Assembly (NCBI RefSeq): GCF_000283155.1 | Contig: NW_004454210.1 | Coordinates: 488,759 to 552,758 of the forward strand | DNA: 64,000 bases | Origin: Ceratotherium simum simum | Lineage: Eukaryota > Chordata > Mammalia > Perissodactyla > Rhinocerotidae | Direction: 5' to 3' | Part shown: in pieces, positions 24,750 to 36,189 of the stretch | Position numbering within the stretch: the first letter of the stretch is position 1 | Layout of the letters: every line of letters begins with the position of its first letter | Translations under genes and position numbers: made by a program | Notes under the pieces: model-generated | What the model was told of the DNA's origin: nothing | What the model saw: only the letters and a program-made list of their open reading frames with translations | The model's database searches: none

Positions 24750-26500
24750 GAGGGAAAAATTTAACCAAGAAGGTATAAGACTTGTACACAGAAAACTACA
24801 AAACATCGCTGGAAGAAATTAAAGACCTAAATAAATTGAAAGCCATCCTGTATTCATGGATTGGAAGATTTAATATTGTAATGGCAATAAACCCCAGAGC
24901 AACCTACAGATTTAATGCAATTAATATCAAAATCCCAACAACCTTTTTGGTAGAAATTGAAAAGCTGATCCTAAAATTCTTATGGAGACACAAGGGACCT
25001 GAATAGCCAAAACAATCTTAAAAAAGGACAAAGTTGGAAGACTCACATTTCTCAATTTTAAAACTTACTACAAAGCCACAGTAACCAAAACAGTGTAGTA
25101 ATGGCATATGGATAGGCATGTAGATCAAAGGAATAGAACTGAGAGCCCAGAAATAAGGCCTCATATATATAGTCAACTGATTTTTGACAAGGGTGCCAAG
25201 ACCATTCAATGGGAAAGCATATTCTCTTCAACAACTGGTGCTGAGAAAATTGGATATCCACGTGGGAAACAATGATGTTTGACTCTTATCTCATACCACA
25301 TACAAAAATTAACTCAATATACGTCAAAGATGCAAATGAAAGAGCTAAAAGTATAAAATTATTACAAGAAAATGTAGGGACAAATCTTTATAACTTTGGA
25401 TTTAGTAATGGTTTTTTAGACAGGATACCAAAAGCACAAACAACAAAATAAAAAACAGGTACACTGAGACTTGATCAAAAGTAAACTGCTGTGCACCAAA
25501 GGACAGTAATTTGTGAGTGAAAAGACAACCCAGAGAGTGGGAGCGAATATTTGCCAATTATCCATGTGATAAGGGCCTACAATACAAAAGATATAAGAAC
25601 ACTTACAACTCAAAAGCAAAAGGCAACCTAATTAAAAAGTGGGAAAAGACTAGGATATACATTTCTCCATAGAAGATATACAAATGGCTGACAAGCACAT
25701 GAAAAGATGCTTAACGTTATTAGGGAAAGGGAAAGGCAAATCAAAACCACAATCAAAACGACAATGAATATGAGATACCTTTTCATACCCACTAGGATGG
25801 CAAAAAAAAAAAGATAAGTGTTGGTGAATGTAGAGAAACTGGAACTCTCAGATATTTGCTGGTGAGAACGTAAAATAGTATAGCCACTGTGGGAAACTGT
25901 TTGGCAGTTCCTCACTAAGCTAAACATAGAATTACCAACATAACCCAGTATTTCCACTCCTAAGTATATACCCGAAAGAACTGCATACAGGTGTTCAAAC
26001 AAAAACTTCTACACAAATGTTCATATCAGCTCTATACATAAAAGCCAAAAGGTGGAAACACCCCAAATGTCCATGAATGGATGAATGGATAAATAAAATG
26101 CAGTATATACATACAATGGAATATTATTCAACCATAAAAAGCAATGAAATACTGATACATGCTAGAACATTAATCTTAAAAACATTATGTTCAAGTGAAA
26201 GAAGTCTGACATAAAGGTCACATATTGTATGATTCCATTTATATGAAATAACCAGAATAGGTAAGTTCATAGAGACAGAAAGTAGATTAGTGGTTGTCAG
26301 GGGCTGGTTAGAAGGGGGAACAGAGAGTGACTGCTTATTAAGTATAAGGTTTCCACTGGGGTGATGAAAAAGTTCTCAAACTAGATAGTGGTCATGGCTG
26401 TAAAACACTGTGAATATACTCAGTGCTACTGAATTGTACATGTTAAAATTGTAAACTTTATGTTATGTGTATGTATTTTACCACACATACAAAAAATCCT
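24750..26500 (+). mobile_element. Old LINE-1 3' half, sense
   Basis: A separate copy starting late in the reverse transcriptase region (attcatggattggaagattt) and ending tatgtattttaccacacatac. 5' truncated and defective. Confidence 0.8.
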
Positions 26501-27930
26501 CTACCTGGATCCTTTCCCCCTATTTCCTCTATGGGACAAAAAGCCTTAGTTTGTGCCATTCCCAATTCTTCACTTTAAAAAAAAAGTTATATTGTACTAT
26601 TTATATATGTAATCACTGTCATTTAATACCTACCAAAATCTCAATTATTATTTATGCATTATGATATTAATAATATATTATTAACATCACAGAATTATTA
26701 ATATTAGAATTAATATTTATGGTAAATTGTATGAATGTCTTGTGCCTCCTTTCTAGACTAGTGGTCTCCAGATTTTTTGATCATGTGGTCCTACTGACAA
26801 AATATTTTTGAGCACAAATTACCAAAGTAGGTATTTACTTATAAACTATATATTACTACTGTACTGATATATTATAAAACATATACAAAAATATAAATTT
26901 TAAAAGGTTGAGAAAAATGAATATAAATCTAATATTTTTCTTTCTTCTATATTCTAAAGAACTATTTTGTAAGCATCCCTCTTTGGAGAACACTTTTCTA
27001 GATACCCCAAATTTTATTCTTGGTTTGAGGTATTGGTTTGCATTTGTTCACACCTCGAGATTTGCCTTTACTGAACTCCCTAAACTAAGGCCATATTAGC
27101 CTTATGGGTGTTGTTACTGAACCTATTGTAAGGATATTGCTGGGGGCTCTGTTACACTGCGGTGCCTTCTTTAGGAGGACAGATGAGAGAAATTTCTCTT
27201 AGGTCTTAGTACCAGAAATATCTGTAATGCTTTTGAAAATTTGTTTTTATATTATAGACTCATGTCATTGATCACAAAATTCTAGCAACACCAACTGCTA
27301 GAAAACATAAAGTGAAATTTGTGACTCACTTCTAGCAACCATATTCACAAGGTATATTTATCTCCCCTCTGGCTTCAATGTGTTTTCCCATCACTCACAA
27401 TTCTTTGTTATTTATTTTTTAAAATCATGTTGTAGCTCACCCCTCCCTGGCTTCAATTTAATTTTCTGTCATTCCAATTCTTCATTTACTTAAAAAAAAT
27501 CATATTGTATTACTTATATATGTATGTGTGTATGTGCTGTATGTGCTTAAAAGCACCTCAGAATTTCTTGAAAGACAAGAAGGAATAAACAAACAAAAAA
27601 CAAACAAATTTAAAAAAAAACAGGCAATGATGTGCAGAATGGAGGTCATTCTAAACTCGAAGCTCCCCTATGCCAGGGTTATACTTTGCAGATTCTGAAG
27701 AATTTAGCAGCAAAGCCCTTTATCCAAAGGGTAATTCGTAATGGGTGGTGATGAAAAGAATGACAACTCACAATAGCACTGTACCACACTTTCTCACTCT
27801 TTTCCAGTTGGTAAGAAATGTTATAGTGAGGAAAGGGCAATTGGTTTTTTTTTCACCTGTGTGCAAAGCTTAATGAAAAAGTCCATGAAAAAGGCAGTCA
27901 CATTGCCAGATGGAATTTGTAGCCATGTAC
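26500..27930. other. Intron 16 next to exon 16, repeat-poor
   Basis: No exon found on the minus strand. It includes three partly similar stretches: 26552-26612, about 27366-27430 and 27447-27530 (for example ccaattcttca before an A-run and atattgta). An AT-rich part lies at 26640-26720. Confidence 0.45.
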
Positions 27931-29099
27931 CTGGAGGTGTTTCCTTCTGGTGTGCTCAGAAGTCATTAGGGGATGACCTGTATTCAAAACTTTCTTGTTC
28001 TTCCTACTTCGTTTCTCAAGGTATCTCCTCTGATGGTCAGTGATGCTGCTGTATAATTTAATTCGCCTGGGTGACAAACAAACTCTTTCATGGCCAAAAG
28101 CTTGGATCAATCGAGCAGTGTCAATGGTAGAAATAGAGCTGCTCCTCTCATGCAAAGTCACCTCTTTATCTGTTTGGGTCAATGTATCCGATTCCGCAGG
28201 AGAAGTGGTGGTAGAGAGGATGTTGGTGGCAGATTCTGTGAGCAGCTCACTCTCCTCTGAGACTCTAGAATCTGAAGAAGTGTTGTTTATATAGTGAAAA
28301 CTTGGCTGTTTTCTCAGAATATATTTATCAAATTTAATCTGTTCAATTTTAATCTGATTGGACCTCCTACCTTGATGAGTAGAAAGCACCTTGGTTTTTT
28401 TAAGATCTCCTGTGTTTTTATTGCATTTCTCTAGGCTTTTACACTGCTTCTTTTGCTGAAGCTTGTTTTTCTGCTGTTGCTGTCTACCACTCCATTCCTT
28501 AACATCTCGTTCCCCTCTGCTATCATCCTGTGTACTTTCCGAGGGCCACAGAGAATGTGTGATGGGACTCTGAAGAAGTTTAGCCAAACGATCAAGTCGC
28601 TCCACCAAGGATAGTTCTTTCCTGCCAGTGAACTCATGAGGTTTCTGTTGCCTCTGTCGCTCCTGATACTTGTTCCACAGCTCATTTAAACTCACAGTGT
28701 GCTGAGTTGTTAGCTGCTCTGCGGTCACCTTATGACCCCTTTTTGGATCATTAATTTGTTTGTCACAATTTGGATAATCTCTGGCCTGATTTTTAGTAGT
28801 AGGCATCCCTTCTTTGTTTTCCAAGTTTACATTGATACTGAGGCTCTCTATTTTGGTATAATCCATCTTTGTCTTTTCTACATTTTGATAAGGAGGAGGA
28901 AGACAAGTGTATTCTCTTTGTTTGTCTGCATGATGCTGAAAGAAATCTTTCCAAGAATGCTTCATGAAAACACTCCTTCCTAAGGAATCATGGCAAAATT
29001 CTTGATCACTTGGTAGGTGCACTGGATGATGAAAGTAAAACTTGGCTGACTTGAAGACAGAATGGGTAGTATTTTCAAATTCTGAATGACGTCTGGACT
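27931..29099 (-). CDS. ALMS1: ALMS1 exon 16, large exon (partial CDS)
   Basis: This is the largest coding segment in the window: 1169 nt, 390 residues counting the split first codon, with no stop. The acceptor has a strong pyrimidine tract ending ctccttttcag, and the donor is CTCCAG followed by gtacat. Landmarks in exon residues: ESRRHSEFENTT at 1-12, WNKYQERQRQQ at 142-152, an amphipathic stretch LSLVERLDRLAKLL at 163-176, a Q/K-rich basic run at about 206-226, and IDTARLIQAFGHERVCLSPR at 326-345. These match the ALMS1 region just ahead of the C-terminal ALMS motif. The protein acts at centrosomes and basal bodies; no enzymatic motif is present. The frame also stays open upstream to a second AG at 29184. 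Confidence 0.96.
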
Positions 29100-29284
29100 C
29101 TGAAAAGGAGGAAAAAAGATTTTGAAGGACTTTCAAAATATGTGCATTCCCTTCAGAAAGAGTATTCACACTTAACTCTTTAGCTATAGAACAAAGACCA
29201 AAGGAAACAATAGTTTATATAGTTTCAGAAAATTCACTGCCTGCACAAAGGATTCATCCCTTGTGCCTAGCGGCCAGACTGGCA

Positions 29285-29392
29285 GAGTAAAGTTTAAGAG
29301 ACTCAGGGTCAAAGACCTGGATTCCGGGCTGGACTCTGCCACAGACTGGCTGTGTGACCTCAAGAAAGGCACTTTAGTTTTCTGGATTATAA
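29285..29392 (+). mobile_element. MIR SINE, sense
   Basis: gacctggattccgggctgga, ctctgccacagactggctgt and gtgacctcaagaaaggcact follow the MIR core closely. Confidence 0.8.
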
Positions 29393-29399
29393 TAGCAGC

Positions 29400-29545
29400 T
29401 GCTGTGTATTCACTGCCTGCTATGTGTGGGGTGTTATGATATGTGTTCTATATCTGTTTATTTTTTTCCTTTTAATTCAATCTTGTTGATAAAACTGAAA
29501 GACAGGTATTGGTAACCTCATTTTCAGCTAAGAAACTTGAGACTT
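29400..29545 (-). mobile_element. MIR-type fragment, antisense
   Basis: Runs from tgcctgctatgtgtggggtg to cctcattttcagctaagaaa, the reverse complement of the MIR 3' half. It adjoins the sense MIR head to tail in opposite orientation. Confidence 0.5.
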
Positions 29546-30029
29546 CATTTTCATCATCAGTAATTAAATGGATGGAATAAAGAAAGAAACAACTCTGAAT
29601 GTTTCAGAGCTTTTTAAAATTCCTTTCTGTGAACCATCTTCACATTCTTCCCCAAATTTTTTTTATTGTGGTAAAATACAGCTAACATAAAATTTACCCT
29701 CTTCCATCTTCACTTTTTGACAGTCATTATTCTGTATCAAAACAGATATTTTTACATGTAATAATATCTTACAATCATAAACCTTAAGTAAAAAACACTA
29801 ATATGGGATCACTACACATTTCTGGAGTTACAAGTCATGGGCAGAAACAAAGACGTATACATGCAACGAAGTAACACTTGTAACTCTGGGATCTTTTTCA
29901 CCCACACTATAGATTATTGGCAATCACAGTTTTCATTATATACCCTGGGAATTCCTAAGGCAATTTCCCCAGAATACAGTGGGATATGTGGCATCTGCTT
30001 TCATCTCTCAAGTATAAAAGTTAGACTCT

Positions 30030-32284
30030 CAAACCTCCCAAGGAAACAACACCCAGGACCAGATGGCTTCACTGGTGCATTTCACCAAACATTTAAACAC
30101 GAATTAATATGAAATCTTCTCAAATTCTTCCAAAAAAAGAAAAAGAAGGAACACTTCCAAACTCAATTAATGAAGCCAGCGTTACCCTGATACCCAGACA
30201 AGGACATTACAAGAAAAGAAAATTACAAGCCAGTATCCTTCAAGAACACAGATGTGAAAATCCTCAACAAAATATCAGCAAACCAAATTCGACAATATTT
30301 TAAGGGATCATACACTATGATCAAATGGGATTTATTCCAGGGATACAAGGATGGTTCAACATCTGTAAATCAATCAATGTGACAGACCACATTAACAAAC
30401 TATTAAAAATCATATGATCATCTCAATAGATGCAGAAAAAGCATTTGACAAAATTCAACATCTATTTATGATAAAAACTCTCAACAAAGCAACTATAGAG
30501 GGAATGTATCTCAACATAATAAAGGCCATATGTGACAAGCCCACAGCTAACATCACACTCAATGGTGAAAAGCTGCAAGTTTTTCTTCTAAGATCAGGAA
30601 CAAGACAAGGATGCCCAGCTACACCACTTTTATTCAACATAGTATGGGAAGTCCTAGCCAGAGTAATGCGGCAAGAAAAAGAAACAAAAGCCACCCAAAT
30701 CAGAAGAAGCAAAACTGTTTCTATTTGCAGATGACATGATATTATACATAGAAAACTCTAAAGGCTCCACAAAAAAACTGTTAGAACTAATAAAAAAATT
30801 CAGTAAAGTTGCAGGATACAAAATCAATATACAAAAATCAGTTGCATTTCTATCCACTAATAATGAACTAACAGAAAGAGAAATTAAGAAAATAATCCAT
30901 TTACAATTGCATCAAAAAGAATAAAATATCTAGGAATAAATTTAAATCTAGGAATAAATTGTACACTGTAAGACCTGTACACTCAAAACTATAAGACACT
31001 GTTGAAAGAAGCTGAAGAAGACACAAATAAATGGAAAGATATTCTGTGCTCATGGATTGGAAGAATTAATATTGTTAAAATGTCCATAATACTCAGTGTA
31101 ATCCCTATCAAAATTACAATGGCATTTTTCACAGGAATAGAACAAACAATCATAAAATTTGTATGGAACCACAAAAGACTTCAAATAACCAAAGCAATCT
31201 AGAGAAAGAAGAACAAAGTTGGAGGCATCATGCTCCCTGATTTCAAACTATATATCACAAGCTATAGTAATCAATCATTATGGTTATTGGCATAAAAACC
31301 GACATATAGATCAATGGTACCGAATAGAGAGCTCAGAAATAAACTCACGCAGAAAAGGTCAATTAATTTACAACAAGGGAGCCAAGAATATACAATGGTA
31401 GAGGATAGTCTCTTCAATAAATGGTATTGGGAAAACTGGACAGCCACATGCAAAAGAATGTAACTGGACCACTATCTTACACTATACACGAAAATTAACT
31501 CAAAATGGATTAAAGATTTGAACATAAGACCTAAAAGCATAAACTCCTGGAAGAAAACAAAGGTGGGTAAGCGCCTTGACATTGGTCTTAGCTATGATTT
31601 TTTGGGTTTGACACCAAAAGCAAAGGCAACAAAAGCAAAAATAAACAAGTGGGACTACATCAAACTAAAAAGCATCTGCATAGCAAAGGAAACCATCAAC
31701 AAAATGAAAAGGCAACCTACCAAAAGGGATAAAATATTTGCAAATCATATATCTGATAAGGGATTAATATCCAAAATAGATACAGAACTTATACAACTCA
31801 ATAGCAAAAACATAATCTGACTTAAAAATGGGAGAAGATCTGAAGAGACATTTTTCCAAAGAAGACATACAGATGGCCAACAGGTATATGAAAAGGTGCT
31901 CAACATCACTAATTATCAGAGAAATGCAAATCAAATCCACAATGAGATATCATCTCACACCTGTCAGAATGGCTATTATCAAAAAGATAAGAGAGTGTTG
32001 GTGAGGATGGGGAGAAAAGGGAACCTCTGCGCACTGCTGGTGGGAATGTAAATTGCTGCAGCCACTATGGAAAACAGTATGGAGGTCCCTCAAAAAAATA
32101 AAAATAGAATACCATATGATTCAGCAATTCTATTTCTGTGTATTTATCCAAAGAAAACAAAAACACTAACTCAAAAGATATATGCATCCCTATGTTCACT
32201 GTGGTATTATTTACAGTAGCCAAGATATGGAAACAACCTAAGTGTCCATCTATGGACGAATGGATAAAGAAAATGTGCTGTGTG

Positions 32285-32317
<33 letters not shown>

Positions 32318-32830
32318 TAGAATATTATTCAGCCATAAAAAGAAGGAAATCTTGCCATTTACAACAACATGGATGGACCTTGGGGGCATTATGCTAAGTG
32401 AAATAAGTCAGACAGAGAAAGACAAATACTGCATGATCTCACTTATACGTGGAATCTAAAAGAAAAACAAAACTGAGCTCATATATACAGAGAACAGATT
32501 GGTGGTTACCAGAGGTGGGGATGAAGGGTAGGCAGGTGAAGGCTGTCAAAAGCTACAAACTTCCAGTTATAAGATGACTAAGTCCTGTGGATGTAATATA
32601 TGGCATGGTGACTATAGTTAACAATACTGTATTGTATATTTGAAAGTTGCTAAGAGAGTAAATCTTAAAAGTTCTCACCACAAGAAAAAAAAATTGTAAC
32701 TATGTATGGTGATGGATGTTAACTACACTTATTGTGGTAATCACTTCACAATGTACACATATCAAATCATTATGTTGTACACCTAAAATGAATACAATGT
32801 TATATGTCAATTACATCTCAACTTAAAAAA
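30030..32830 (+). mobile_element. LINE-1, 5' truncated, sense
   Basis: Starts in ORF2 (ggaccagatggcttcactgg). Reverse transcriptase sequence is recognisable (tatttgcagatgacatgata at 30721). It runs to a 3' end near 32820 (tgttgtacacctaaaatgaa). Defective; antisense to ALMS1 in intron 15. Confidence 0.85.
32283..32320 (+). repeat. (TA)n(CA)n microsatellite
   Basis: gtatatatatatatacacac and further CA units inside the L1 3' region. Confidence 0.9.
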
Positions 32831-32839
32831 GGCTCTCTA

Positions 32840-33085
32840 TAATTTTAGAATTATCTAGCAACGCTTAAAAATTGGAAGGTTTTGCTTAGTTTCTATAGGT
32901 ATTTGAGATTGCAGCTACATAATTACAAATTGTATTAAGGGCTATGAAGGATAAAAACAAAGTGATGTAAAAATAACTAAAATGGGAAATGGTTGTTAGA
33001 GAAGGCTTCTTTGAAGAGGCTGAAAAGTGAAGTATAAATGAAAACTAAACCAAAAAGACAACAGGTGAAGAACATTTTGGGCAGA
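32840..33085 (-). mobile_element. L2 LINE fragment on the ALMS1 strand
   Basis: The plus strand reads gagaaggcttctttgaagag and gaacattttgggcagagaga, the complement of the L2 ORF2 end. It is the counterpart of the L2 pieces beside exons 13 and 15. It is split from the rest (35690-35870) by later insertions. Confidence 0.6.
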
Positions 33086-33089
33086 GAGA

Positions 33090-34195
33090 TCGTCATGTAG
33101 GTAACCCTAATGTCACCCTCTGCCAATCCACCTGTAGCTGTAGCCTTTTCACATGCAGTAGCAGAACCATCCCTCCTTCTTTTAAAGGCAAGTCCCTCCA
33201 CTGATGCTCTGGAGCCCAACTCATCTTCCTTTCAAGATCTTTGTTCCTTTCCCTATCATATCTCTCTTATATCTCCAGGCTCTCTCTCTTTACTGGATCA
33301 TTTCCAACATCTTGAAAGCATCATTTATTATAGCATATCTTTAGAGAACTCTTACATCCTCCTTCAGGTACTGACCCATTTCTTTGCTCCTCTTTACAGT
33401 CAAGCTTCTAAAGTGGAAAATATAATTTTCTTTTTCTTCACCTCTTTCCCTATCCCAATTCACTTTTCCAATCAAAGTACAGCCATAATACCATTGGACT
33501 AAAGCTGCTCTTGCTAAGATGATCAATGACCTCCACGTGTGGCCAATTACAGGGCTGTACTCATTCTATATTCTCTTTCTAGGTGATCTCATCTCTCCCT
33601 GTGGCTTTTAGTACCATCTTTATGCTGTTAACTACTCTCAAATTTACATTTCAAGCTATGACTTGTCTTCTCTCTTGAGCTCCAGATACATATTCAACTA
33701 CATACTTGATATACCCACTTGGATCCCACAGCCATCTCAAATGTTAAATGTCCTTAAATGAACTCTATACTAGCCTTCTCCAAACCTGTACCTCTCCCAA
33801 TCTTCTCCATCTCTGTAAATGGCACATCACTCAAACCCAAACCAAAATCTGGGAGTTATTCTTGACACTTCCATCTCCCACACGTTCTTGCTCCTGCCAT
33901 TAATCCCTCACCAAACAATCATAAATTTGTCTACTTCTCTCCATTTCCTCTCACAATACTGCATGTCTCTAATAGGTCTCCTGTGCATTCTTGTCCTCTT
34001 CCAATCTATTCTTCAAATAGTGGTCGGAGTAATCTTTTAAAAATGTAAACTGGACCAGTCATTTTCTATTTAACAACTTTCACTGGCTTTCTCTTACACT
34101 TAGAACAAAACCCAAACTCCTTAACAAGGTGTACGAATACTATATAACTTTTCTACCTCACCATGCATCCCTGTCCTACTTGATAATTATACTGC
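33090..34195 (+). mobile_element. L2 LINE ORF2 fragment, sense
   Basis: Translation shows remnants of the L2/CR1 reverse transcriptase region (YHLYAVN near 33610) and of the NLGVILDTSI motif at about 33847. Frameshifts and stops; ancient. Confidence 0.7.
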
Positions 34196-34214
34196 AATCA
34201 TGCTGGTCTTTCCC

Positions 34215-35660
34215 CCCCTGCATCATCAAGTAGCATGAAGCAAAGGCATAAAAGCAAGACAGCACTGAGTAAATAAACAAACATCCAGTTTATATGGCTT
34301 ATACAATTTATAAAGTAGAGGGAGTAGAGGAAAATAAGGTAGGAAAGGTTATTTGGGACCAACAGAACAGAATACTCAGGGCCAAGAAATAAATCCATGC
34401 ATATACAGTCAACTGATCTTCCACAAGGGTGCTTAGAACACAGAGCGGGGCAAAAACAGGTTCTTCAATAAATGGTGTTGGAAAAGTGGATGTCCACATG
34501 CAAAAAAAAGAAACGTACCTTTATCTTACACCATATACAAAAATCAACTCAAAATGGATTACAGACTCAAATGTAAGACCTGAAACTATAAAACTCCTAG
34601 AAGAAAACAAAGGGGAAAAGCCTCATGACATTGACCTTGGGAATGATTTCATGGATAGGACACCAAAAGTACGGCAACAAAAACAAAAATAAACAAGTGG
34701 GACTACATCACACTAAAAAGCTTCTACACAGTAAAGGAAAAAATCAACAAAGTCAAAGGGCAATCTATTGAATCAGAGAAAATATTTGCAAACCATATAT
34801 CTGATAAAGGGTTAATCTCCAAAATATGTAAGGAATTCCTACAACTAAATAGTAAAATAACTAATGACCTGATTTAAAAATGGCAAAAGACTTGAATAGA
34901 CATTTCCCCAAAGAAGACATATAAATGGCCAATAAGAAGATGAAAAAATGCTCAACATCACTAATCTTCAGGTAAATGCAGATCAAAACCACAATGAGAT
35001 ATCATCTCACACTTGTCAGAATGGCTATTATAAAAAAAAAAAGATAAGTATTGGCGAGAATGCAAAATGGTGTAGCTGCTATGGAAAACAGTATGGAGAT
35101 TCCTCAAAAAATTAAAAACAGAACTACCATATGATTCAGCAATCCCAGTTACGGGCTTTTATCCAAAAGAATTGAAATCAGGATCTCAAAGGGATATAGC
35201 ATTCCCATGTTCATTGCAGCATTATTCACAATAGCCAAGATGTGGAAACAACCTAAATATCCATTGACAGATGAATGGATAAAGAAAATGTGGTGTATAT
35301 ATATAAAAAGAAGGAAATTCTGCAATATGTGACATAATAGATGAACTCTGAGGACATTATGTTAAGTGAAATAAGCCAGTCACAGATCAATATTACATGA
35401 TTCTACTTATATGAGATATCTAAAATAGTCAAATTCATAGACCCAAACAGTGGAATGGTGGTTGCCAGGGACAAGGGGAAGGGGAAATAGGGAGTTACTA
35501 ATTAACAGACATAAAGTTTCAAACAAATAAGTTCTGGAGATCTGTTGTACAACATTGTACCTACAGTCAACAATAATATATTGTACACTTAAAATTTTGT
35601 TAAGAGGGTAGATCTCATGTTCAGTGTTCTTTCCACAATAAAACTGTTAAAAAAAAAAAA
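34215..35660 (+). mobile_element. LINE-1 3' half, sense
   Basis: Late ORF2 and 3' UTR phrases in order, from agaacagaatactcagggcc to ccacaataaaactgttaaaa with a poly-A tail. Defective. Confidence 0.85.
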
Positions 35661-35689
35661 AGAAAAGAAAGAAGGTATTTGGGGCCAAA

Positions 35690-35870
35690 TTTTGCGGAGC
35701 CTAGAACACTAAGTTAAGGACTTTAAATTTTATTCTTAACGATAATGAAGAGCCAGTTTACCATTTTGAGCAGAGAAGTAACATGATTATGGCTGTATTT
35801 CAGGAAGGACATCATGGCAACAGGATAAAAGAAGCAAAATTTCAAAGCGCCATGTAGAATACATTAAAAA
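35690..35870 (-). mobile_element. L2 LINE fragment, second part
   Basis: The plus strand reads aaggactttaaattttattc and gcagagaagtaacatgatta, collinear with 51480-51600 and with the part next to exon 13. Confidence 0.6.
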
Positions 35871-35939
35871 ATAAAGCAAGTAAAAGAATAAGGAAATAGA
35901 TAATATTACTGTAAAATATATTTCTTTTCCAACCTCCAG

Positions 35940-36110
35940 TATTTTCAATCAACACAGTCCCACTGACTTAGGACTGAAGTAAAATATATAGTGAAGACTA
36001 GAAAATGAGTAAGCTGAATTCCTTGAGTATAAAGGGCTCTACAGAACAATGGAATTAGATAATCACCATTTCATGGCACTTCCTTAAAAGTAAAGGTCAA
36101 ATTAGTTGAG
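35940..36110. repeat. Duplicate of intron sequence 52185-52320
   Basis: Both copies share cacagtcccactga, aagctgaat, acaatgg and catggcac in the same order with small gaps. This is unique-looking sequence beyond the L2, so the similarity points to a duplicated segment. Confidence 0.75.
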
Positions 36111-36189
36111 GTGGTTATCTACTTCTGATAATGAAATTAATTTTACACACAGCATTTGCAAAACTCCCCACAAATATATCAAAGTACAT

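Noticed and set aside
1..27930. ALMS1 exon 17 in the visible part of intron 16
   Set aside because: I looked on the minus strand for the expected continuation after exon 16 and found no convincing match. A short diverged exon could still have been missed by eye.
27931..29099. ALMS1 exon 16 as a processed pseudogene
   Set aside because: It is bounded by proper acceptor and donor signals, lacks a poly-A tail or adjoining exon sequence, and the neighbouring exons lie in order on the same strand with introns.
29100..29169. A protein start at 29169 for the ALMS1 segment
   Set aside because: The codon there is GTG in sequence that I place in the intron. The exon is entered by splicing in phase 1, so no start codon is needed.
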